A DNA stretch of 64,000 bases, taken from positions 2,604,001-2,668,000 of the forward strand of contig NZ_JAUSYS010000001.1 of NCBI RefSeq assembly GCF_030817015.1. The letters are read 5' to 3'. The notes under the pieces are model-generated. The model made no database searches. It was not told the origin of the DNA and saw only the letters and a list, made by a program, of their open reading frames with translations. Made by a program: the position numbers and the translations under genes. The DNA is from Arthrobacter sp. V1I7 (GTDB lineage Bacteria; Actinomycetota; Actinomycetes; Actinomycetales; Micrococcaceae). Below, piece after piece: positions 56,340 to 64,000 of this stretch. The first letter of the stretch is position 1; each line of letters begins with the position of its first letter.

Positions 56340-59300
56340 CGGTCACCTCCAGGATTCGAGACCAAACTTCTTCGCCGTCGGGGTCAAGGCCCTCTTCGAT
56401 GGCGTCAAGACGGGTTTGCAGTACGGCCGCGTAATCGCGCGGCAGCACCTTGGTTATGCGGGCTGCGGTGTCATCAAAGTTCTCCAGCAGACGGGCCGCG
56501 AGCAGCGACTCCGTTTCCTCGAGGTGCTTGACGAGCAGCCCGTGGACGATGTCGCGGTCCTCGGCGTCCAGTTCGCGCAGCTGCAGTTCCCCGGACTCCA
56601 GGGCCTGCTTGTTGACGCGGGTGGTCAGCAGATCCAGTACGAAGGCGGTGCCGCCGGACATGCCGGCGCCGAAGTTGCGTCCGGTGCGCCCGATGATGAG
56701 CGCCTGGCCGCCGGTCATGTATTCGCAGCCGTGGTCGCCGATTCCTTCGACCACCGCGGTGGCGCCGGAGTTGCGGACCATGAAGCGTTCGCCCACCTGG
56801 CCGCGCAGGAACAGCTCTCCGCTGGTGGCGCCGTAGCCGATCACATTGCCGGCGATGACATTGCGTTCCGCCGGGAAGACGTTGGTGCGGTCCGGGCGGA
56901 CAATGATCCGTCCGCCGGAGAGTCCCTTGCCGACGTAGTCGTTGGAGTCGCCGTACATGCGCAGCGTGATGCCAGCCGGCAGGAACGCCCCGAGCGACTG
57001 GCCGGCGGTGCCGGTCAGCGTGATGTCGATGGTGTCGGGCGCCAGCACATCGGTGCTGAAGGTCTTCGTGACCACGTGGCCCAGCATGGTGCCCACGGAA
57101 CGGTCCGTGTTGATCACATCGACGGCGATCTTCACCGGGGTGCGGTCGCTGAGCGCCTCGGCGGCCATCGCGATCAGGCGCTGGTCGAAGTGCTTGTCCA
57201 GCTCGTGGTTCTGGCCGGTCAGGTTGCGCAGCGGCGCGTCGTCGTCGAACTCCAGGCCGTGCAGGATCGGATCCAGGTCCAGCCCTTCGGCCTTCCAGTG
57301 GTTGATCGCCTCACGGGTGTCGAGCATTTCGGCGTGGCCGATCGCTTCCTCGATGCTGCGGAAGCCCAGCTCCGCCAGGATCTCGCGGACTTCCTCGGCG
57401 AGGAATTCGAAGAAGTTGACCACGAATTCGGGCTTGCCGTTGAAGCGGGACCGGAGCTCCGGGTTCTGCGTCGCGACGCCCACCGGGCAGGTGTCCAGGT
57501 GGCAGACGCGCATCATGATGCAGCCGGAGACCACCAGCGGAGCGGTGGCGAAGCCGAACTCCTCGCCGCCCAGCAGCGCGGCGATGACGACGTCGCGGCC
57601 GGTCTTGAGCTGGCCGTCGACCTGCACCACGACGCGGTCGCGCAGGCCGTTGAGCATCAGGGTCTGCTGCGTCTCGGCGAGACCCAGCTCCCACGGGACA
57701 CCGGCGTGCTTGAGCGAGTTCAGCGGCGAGGCGCCGGTACCGCCGTCGTGGCCGGAAACCAGCACGACGTCGGCCTTCGCCTTCGTGACGCCGGCGGCAA
57801 CCGTGCCGATTCCCACCTCGGAGACGAGCTTGACGTGCACCCGGGCCGAAGGATTCGCGCGCTTGGCATCATAGATCAGCTGCGCAAGGTCCTCGATCGA
57901 GTAGATGTCGTGGTGCGGGGGCGGGGAGATCAGCCCGACGCCGGGCGTCGAGTGCCGCGTCCGGGCCACCCAGGGGTAGACCTTCTGCGCCATCAACTGG
58001 CCGCCTTCGCCGGGCTTGGCACCCTGCGCCATCTTGATCTGGATGTCGTCCGCGTTGGTCAGGTACAGGCTCGTGACGCCGAAGCGGCCGGAGGCGATCT
58101 GCTTGACCGCGGAGCGGCGCTTGGGATCCAGCAGCCGGTCCACGTCCTCGCCGCCTTCACCGGTGTTGGACTTGCCGCCGAGCTGGTTCATCGCAATCGC
58201 GAGGGTTTCGTGCGCCTCCTGGGAGATGGAGCCATAGCTCATGGCGCCGGTGGAGAAGCGCTTGACGATGCTGGCGACGGACTCCACTTCTTCAAGCGGA
58301 ACCGCGGGACGAAGCCCGGCCTTGAACTTCAGCAGCCCGCGCAGGGTCATCAGGTTCTGCGACTGGTCATCGACGCCGCGGGTGTAGGCCTTGAAGATGT
58401 CGTAGCGCCGCTCACGGGTAGCGTGCTGCAGCCGGAAGACGGTCTCCGGGTTGAACAGGTGCGGCTCGCCGTCGCGGCGCCACTGGTACTCGCCGCCGCC
58501 GAGCAGCGGCTGGTGCGGCTTCTCGATCCCGTTTTCGGGGTACGCCATCTGGTGGCGGGCAGCGACTTCGGCGGCGATGACGCCGAGTCCGACGCCGCCG
58601 AGCTGGGAGTGCGTGCCGGCGAAGTACTCGTCCACCAGGTCCTGGCCCAGGCCGAGAGCCTCGAAGGTCTGCGCGCCGGTGTAGGAGGCGACGGTGGAGA
58701 TGCCCATCTTGGACATGATCTTCAGGACGCCCTTGCCGAGGCCCTTGATCAGGTTGTACACGCCGTCCTGCGGGGTGACCCCGACGACGTCGCCGGAGGT
58801 GATCAGCTGTTCCACCGATTCCATGGCCAGGTAGGGGTTCACGGCCGAGGCGCCGTAACCGATCAGGACGGCCACGTGGTGGGTTTCGCGGACGTCGCCT
58901 GCCTCGACCACGAGCGCGGTCTTGGTGCGGTTGGCGCTGCGCAGCAGGTGGTGGTGCACGGCGCTGACCAGCAGCAGGGACGGGATCGGAGCCCACTGGG
59001 CGTTTGAGTCACGGTCCGAGAGCACGACGTACTGGACGCCGCGGTTGATGGCGCCGGAAACCTGCTCGCAGATTTCCGTCAGCCGGGCGCGGAGCGCGTT
59101 CTCGCCGCCTTCGGGGCGGTAGAGGCCGCGGACCTTCATGGCGACCTTGTCGCCGTCGGCGTTCTCGATGTTCGCGATCTTGGCGAGCTGGTCGTTGTTG
59201 ATCACGGGGAACGGCAGCGAGACCTGCGGCTGGCGGACCTGCTTGGTGTCCAGCAGGTTGCCGTTGGGACCGATAGCGCAGGTCAGCGAGGTCACCAGCT

Positions 59301-60948
59301 CTTCGCGGATGGCATCCAGCGGCGGGTTGGTGACCTGGGCGAAGGACTGCACGAAGTAGTCGAACAGCAGCCGCGGGCGCTTGGACAGCACGGCCACGGG
59401 CGTGTCCGATCCCATGGCGCCCAGCGGCTCGGCTCCGGTGCGGGCCATCGGGCCCAGCAGGATCTTCAGTTCCTCGGTGGTGTAGCCGAAGGTCCGCTGG
59501 CGGATGTTGACCGAGGCCGCGGTGTGCACGACGTGCTCGCGTTCCGGCAGGTCCTCGAGGTCGATCAGGTTGTCCTTGAGCCATTCGGTCCACGGGTTGG
59601 CCGCGGCCACCTCTGCCTTGACCTCGGCGTCGTCGATGATCCGGCCGGCCTCGGTGTCCACCAGGAACATTTTGCCCGGCGAGACGCGGCCCTTCTTGAC
59701 GACCTTGGAGGGTTCGACGTCGATCACACCGACCTCGGAGGCGAAGACGACCAGGCCGTCTTCGGTGATCCAGTACCGGCCCGGGCGCAGCCCGTTGCGG
59801 TCAAGGGTGGCGCCGACGAGGTTGCCGTCGGTGAAGGAAACGGCTGCGGGGCCGTCCCACGGTTCCATCAGCAGGGAGTGGTACTCGTAGAAGGCCCGGC
59901 GGGCCGGGTCCATCGTGGCGTGGTTTTCCCACGCCTCGGGGATCATCATCATGATCGAGTGCGTGATGGGGCGTCCGGAGAGCCACAGCAGTTCCGCGAC
60001 CTCGTCGAAGGATGCAGAGTCCGAGGCACCCGGGGTGCAGATCGGGTACAGCTCCTCGGGCGATTCCCCCAGCAGCGGATTGGCCAGCTGGGACTGCCGG
60101 GCGCGCATCCAGTTGCGGTTGCCCTTGACCGTGTTGATCTCACCGTTGTGCGCGATGGTGCGGAACGGCTGGGCCAGTGGCCAGGACGGGAACGTGTTGG
60201 TGGAGAAGCGCGAGTGGACGATGGCGAGCTTGGTCTTGAAGCGCTTGTCCGACAGGTCCGGGTAGAACGGCTCCAGCTGGGCGGTGGTCAGCATGCCCTT
60301 GTAGACGATCGTCCGCGAGGAGAGCGACGGGAAGTACACGCCGAACTTGTTCTGTGCGCGCTTGCGGATCCGCCAGGCGCGGGAGTCCAGTTCGTTGCGC
60401 TCCAGGACTTCCCCGGTGCTGGAGGCAAAGAACGGCTGCGAGAAGTAGGGCATGCAGGCCCGGGCCATGGCGCCGACGAGGTCGGCGACGATCGGGACTT
60501 CGCGCCAGCCGAGGACGGTCAGGCCCTCGTCGGCCGCGAGGCCTTCGATCCCGGCCTTGGCGGCATCGGCTTCGCGCTGCTCGGCGGGAAGGAAGGCGGT
60601 GCCCACCACGTACTGTCCGGGGGCGGGGAGTTCGAATTCGGTGACCGCTCGGAGGAACTCATCGGGCACCTGCATGAGCAGGCCGGCGCCGTCGCCGGTA
60701 CCTTCATCGGCGCCGACGGCGCCGCGGTGCTCGAGGTTGCGCAGGGCGGTGAGGGCGGCATCGACGATGTCGTAGCCAGGTTCCCCGCGGAGGGTCGCGA
60801 TGATGGCCAGTCCGCAGGCGTCCTTCTCCTGCTCCGGGTTGTACAGTCCGGCGGCTTCCGGCAGTGCCGCGAACCGCTTGAACGGAGACATGGCGGCGGC
60901 CGACTGATCGGACTCGGACCAACTGGGGCTGTGCAGGGTTTGGGTCAT
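56332..60948 (-). CDS. gltB: Glutamate synthase large subunit
   Basis: A 1538-residue subunit. The class II glutaminase domain begins at Cys45 (EKDACGLA), which implies removal of a 44-residue propeptide. The central domain and the FMN-binding synthase domain follow, with [12 protein letters not shown] near residue 1075 and the 3Fe-4S cysteines in [19 protein letters not shown]-terminal beta-helix domain closes the protein. The ATG at 60948 has AAGGA eight bases upstream; a longer frame upstream is not coding. With gltD it forms the ammonia-assimilation enzyme. Confidence 0.97.
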
Positions 60949-61206
60949 GGGAGACGTCCTTCCTCCTGATCGTGCGTATGGGAGGGACAACATTGGCCCG
61001 AATCGGTGCGCCGGCGTGACGGGCACAACAAAGAGTTTCTTACTGGAATTGTAGGTCAGCCGGGCGTCCTGTACGAACAAAATTACGCGGGCTGCTGACC
61101 CGGGATTGCGCGGACGGCTACAGTCCGCAGCATTCCCTGCTGCCACGACGCTGTGGATACGGGCCCGGCGAGCGGTGGCTCTGCGGCCCGGTTTGCCGTT
61201 GCTGGG

Positions 61207-62373
61207 CTACTTGCTACCGCCAGCTTCCGGCGCGGATCCGGCGGCGTGGTGGCCGGGTGCTCCGGCCGCCGGTGCTCCACTGGCGGGCGCGGTGCCGCCG
61301 GTGGGTTCCTTTGATGCTTCAGCTGGGGCAGAGGCATCTCCTGGACCGCTTTGGTTATCAGGGAGATTACCACGCGATTCACTATCTGAGACAGCGGCGT
61401 CCGAATGGCGGATACCTCCGGCGGGCGCCGGAACGGTCGCCGGTTCCTTGGTGCCGGCCCCGTCGGCCGCGGGCTCGCGTCCCGGCAGGTAGGGGGTGTC
61501 GGCGTCTGCGGGCTTACGCAGTCCCAGCACGATGAAGGCGGCCAGCGCCACCAGCAGGACGAAGATGCTGGTCCACACGTTGAGCCTGGCGGTGATCCCG
61601 AAGAGGTTGATCTGCTCGGCGTCGTCGATCCGCATCGCCTCGATCCACACCCGGCCGAGGGTGTAGTAGATCGCGTAGAGCCAGAACAGGCGCCCACGGC
61701 GGAAGTTGAAGCGCCGATCCAGCACCAGCAGGATGGCCACGCCGGCCAGGTTCCAGAGCGACTCGTACAGGAACGTCGGGTGGAAAAGCGTTTCGGCCGG
61801 CATGCCGGGCGGGAAGTTCGGGTTGTCGGCGTCGATCTGCAGTCCCCACGGCATTGTCGTGGGGCCGCCGAAGAGCTCCTGGTTGAAATAGTTGCCCCAG
61901 CGGCCGATGGCCTGGGCCAGCAGCAGCCCCGGCGCCGCGGCGTCGAGGAACGCCGTCAATTTGACGCCGGCCCGGCGGCAGCCGATCCAGGCGCCCACCG
62001 CCCCGAGCAGCACCGCGCCCCAGATACCCAGGCCGCCGCGCTGGATCTGCGGGATCAACGAGAGGTCACCGGTGCCGTCAAAGCCCGGGCCGAAGTACGC
62101 GTCCGGGGAGGACACCACATGGTAGAGCCGGCCGCCGATGATGCCGAAGGGAATCGCCCAGATGGCAATGTCCCAGACGCTGCCCTCCGGGGCTCCCCGC
62201 CTCGCCCAGCGGACCGAGGTCAGCCAGAGCCCGACGATGATGCCGGCCAGGATGCACAGCGCGTAAGCGTGGATGCGCAGCGACCCCCACGGCAGCGGGA
62301 TGTCGAATCCGGACCAGTCCGGACTCGGAATGCTCGCGGGAACCATCGCCGCCATGTGGAGGACTGACTGCAT
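61207..62373 (-). CDS. lgt: Prolipoprotein diacylglyceryl transferase
   Basis: A 388-residue inner-membrane enzyme with about seven helices in residues 20-280. It has the family segments GIIGGRLYHVVSS near 75, GRWGNYFNQELFGGPT near 140 and GRVWIEAMRIDD near 240. It adds diacylglycerol to the lipobox cysteine of lipoproteins such as the two ABC binding proteins here. The last 110 residues are a low-complexity Pro/Ala/Glu/Gly tail beyond the usual length of about 280. The ATG lies three bases after the trpA stop. Confidence 0.95.
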   Translation of the reverse strand: MQSVLHMAAMVPASIPSPDWSGFDIPLPWGSLRIHAYALCILAGIIVGLWLTSVRWARRGAPEGSVWDIAIWAIPFGIIGGRLYHVVSSPDAYFGPGFDGTGDLSLIPQIQRGGLGIWGAVLLGAVGAWIGCRRAGVKLTAFLDAAAPGLLLAQAIGRWGNYFNQELFGGPTTMPWGLQIDADNPNFPPGMPAETLFHPTFLYESLWNLAGVAILLVLDRRFNFRRGRLFWLYAIYYTLGRVWIEAMRIDDAEQINLFGITARLNVWTSIFVLLVALAAFIVLGLRKPADADTPYLPGREPAADGAGTKEPATVPAPAGGIRHSDAAVSDSESRGNLPDNQSGPGDASAPAEASKEPTGGTAPASGAPAAGAPGHHAAGSAPEAGGSK

Positions 62374-62376
62374 TGC

Positions 62377-63210
62377 TTACGCTTCTTCCCTGGTAAGGCC
62401 GGTGCTGAGGTCTTTCGTCAAGGACGCTACCGCATCCACGCCGCCGTCGCGGATCGCGGCGACGAGGGCGGTCCCCACGATCACGCCGTCCGCGTACGCG
62501 GCAATCTCGCGGACCTGGTCCGCGTTCGACACGCCCAGGCCAACGCAGACCCGTGCGGCGCCGGCCGCGTGCGCCGCAGCCACGACGTCCTTGGCGGCCG
62601 AGCTGACCGAGGAGCGGGCGCCGGTGACGCCCATGATGGACACGGCGTAGACAAAGCCGCGGCTCGCATCCACGGTCCGCCTCATCCGTTCCGGGGAGGA
62701 CGAGGGCGCCACCAGGAACACCCGGTCCAGGCCGTACTTGTCCGAGGCCGCCATCCATTCGGATGCTTCGTCGGGGATCAGGTCCGGGGTGATGAGCCCG
62801 GCTCCGCCGGCTTCGGCCAGGCGGCGGGAGAATTCGTCGACGCCCATCCGCAAGACCGGATTCCAGTAGGTCATGACAAGGACGGCGGCATCGGTCCTGC
62901 TCGTGATGCCGCGGACGACGTCGAAGACCTCGCGGACGCGGAAGCCCTTCGCGAGGGCTTCGGTGGTGGCGGCCTGGATGACCTGCCCGTCCATGACGGG
63001 GTCCGAATACGGGATGCCGATCTCGATCAGGTCGGCGCCGTTCTCGACAAGGGCGATGCCGGCAGCGATCGTGTCCTCAACGCTCGGGTACCCGGCCGGC
63101 AGGTAGCCGATCAGGGCCGCGCGGCCCTGCGCCTTGGCACGGTCAATCGCCGCCGCCGACTTGCTCGTGCCCGTCGTGTCCGGGCTGCCGGTCGATTCAA
63201 CGCTGCTCAC
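62377..63210 (-). CDS. trpA: Tryptophan synthase alpha chain
   Basis: A 277-residue TIM-barrel enzyme with the catalytic glutamate and aspartate in [16 protein letters not shown] near residue 60. It also has [17 protein letters not shown] near 115 and a phosphate-binding C-terminal region with [11 protein letters not shown] near 223. It cleaves indole-3-glycerol phosphate to indole and passes indole to TrpB. It overlaps trpB by four bases. Confidence 0.97.
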   Translation of the reverse strand: MSSVESTGSPDTTGTSKSAAAIDRAKAQGRAALIGYLPAGYPSVEDTIAAGIALVENGADLIEIGIPYSDPVMDGQVIQAATTEALAKGFRVREVFDVVRGITSRTDAAVLVMTYWNPVLRMGVDEFSRRLAEAGGAGLITPDLIPDEASEWMAASDKYGLDRVFLVAPSSSPERMRRTVDASRGFVYAVSIMGVTGARSSVSSAAKDVVAAAHAAGAARVCVGLGVSNADQVREIAAYADGVIVGTALVAAIRDGGVDAVASLTKDLSTGLTREEA

Positions 63211-64000
63211 AGCTGCTCCCCCTCTTTGGCGATCTCCGACTCCGGTGAATCCTTGTCCAGCAGGTCAAACCATTCCGCGGCCGTGGCCACGTCCTTGTCG
63301 CCGCGGCCGGAGAGGTTCACGATCACGATCTTTTCTGACGCTTTGCCGTGGTCCTCGGCGGCGAGGCGCTGGCCTACCTTGATCGCGCCGGCGAGGGCGT
63401 GGGCGGACTCGATGGCCGGGATGATGCCTTCGGTGCGGCAGAGCAGCCGGAACGCGTCCATGGCCTCGCTGTCCGTGATGGGCTCGTAGCTGACCCGCCC
63501 GATGTCCGCAAGGTAGGAGTGCTCCGGGCCGACGCCCGGGTAGTCCAGGCCCGCCGAGATGGAGTGCGACTCGATGGTCTGGCCGTCGTCGTCCTGCATC
63601 AGGTAGGAGCGGGCGCCGTGCAGCACGCCGGGCTTGCCAAGCGTGATGGTGGCCGCGTGGCGTCCGGTTTCCACGCCGTCGCCGCCGGCTTCGAAGCCGT
63701 AGATCTTCACGGAGGGGTCGTCCAGGAAGCCGTGGAAGATCCCGATGGCGTTGGAGCCGCCGCCGATGCAGGCGCACACGGCGTCGGGCAGGCGGCCGGT
63801 CTGCGCCAGGATCTGGCCGCGGGCCTCCTCGCCGATGACCTCGTGGAAGTAGCGGACCATGGCCGGGAAGGGGTGCGCGCCGGCGGCCGTGCCCAGGAGG
63901 TAGTGCGTGTTGTCCACATTGGCGACCCAGTCGCGGAGCGCCTCGTTGATGGCGTCCTTGAGGGTCTGTGAACCGTTCGTCACCGGAATGACCGTTGCCC
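63207..64000 (-). CDS. trpB: Tryptophan synthase beta chain, 5' part outside the window
   Basis: The last 263 residues of TrpB. The frame is open to the window edge ([20 protein letters not shown]). [15 protein letters not shown] carries the pyridoxal-phosphate-binding glycine loop, and [19 protein letters not shown] is the conserved substrate loop. It condenses indole with serine. The start and the catalytic lysine lie beyond position 64000. Confidence 0.96.
   Translation of the reverse strand, partial: ATVIPVTNGSQTLKDAINEALRDWVANVDNTHYLLGTAAGAHPFPAMVRYFHEVIGEEARGQILAQTGRLPDAVCACIGGGSNAIGIFHGFLDDPSVKIYGFEAGGDGVETGRHAATITLGKPGVLHGARSYLMQDDDGQTIESHSISAGLDYPGVGPEHSYLADIGRVSYEPITDSEAMDAFRLLCRTEGIIPAIESAHALAGAIKVGQRLAAEDHGKASEKIVIVNLSGRGDKDVATAAEWFDLLDKDSPESEIAKEGEQL

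Overview
The window is high-GC actinobacterial DNA. The block trpB-trpA-lgt-gltB-gltD-pyk-ANTAR regulator near its right end is an arrangement I associate with Arthrobacter and Pseudarthrobacter (Micrococcaceae). The assignment rests on gene content and order only. The left 52 kb is mosaic accessory DNA. The right 11.7 kb is conserved chromosome, and a tRNA-Leu(CAA) gene marks the border.

1-6.5 kb holds a decayed FMN reductase, a MarR regulator divergent from an mhqO-mhqD-MFS operon (a quinone or aromatic stress module, with two palindromes between the divergent starts), and an APC amino-acid permease. 7.19-10.97 kb is a train of three insertion sequences (IS701 type, IS5 type, IS701 type), each flanked by CTAG and sharing it with its neighbour. 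Both IS701-type transposases read on to a family-like C-terminus only after a -1 frameshift at an in-frame AAA-AAA pair. 11-15.2 kb is a graveyard: a frameshifted DUF5131 (phage Gp37/Gp68) gene, an intact DUF3307 membrane protein, TniB and TniQ transposition-gene remnants, and a second, internally deleted pntB.

15.6-21.6 kb (minus strand) resembles an organosulfur or flavin-monooxygenase locus. It has an LLM monooxygenase, DoxX, two NitT/TauT-type permeases, their ATPase, a SnoaL-like protein and a flavin reductase, with remnants of a TauD dioxygenase and a second LLM enzyme between the last two. It has no substrate-binding protein; an orphan one of the right family lies at 41 kb. 22.3-36.6 kb is a catabolic locus. 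One side is a minus-strand operon with a branched-chain-type ABC importer (including a fused permease-ATPase), a beta-hydroxyacid dehydrogenase and an M24 protein with a degenerate metal site. The other side is a VOC-GntR pair divergent from a fused E1 alpha/beta, an E2 and an aldehyde dehydrogenase. It appears to import an amino-acid-like compound and convert it through a 2-oxo acid; the substrate is unknown. pntA-pntB (37.0-40.1 kb) can supply NADPH.

41-47.2 kb carries the orphan NitT/TauT lipoprotein, a Crp/Fnr regulator, IS110 and IS30 debris, a LacI regulator and an intact IS1182-type element, again flanked by CTAG. 47.4-52.3 kb is a mobilization module: a zinc-ribbon/coiled-coil protein, a MobF (TrwC-like) relaxase-helicase and a small membrane protein, ending beside tRNA-Leu. 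52.6-64 kb is core metabolism: nitrogen assimilation (gltBD), glycolysis (pyk), lipoprotein maturation (lgt) and tryptophan synthesis (trpBA, with trpB running off the window).
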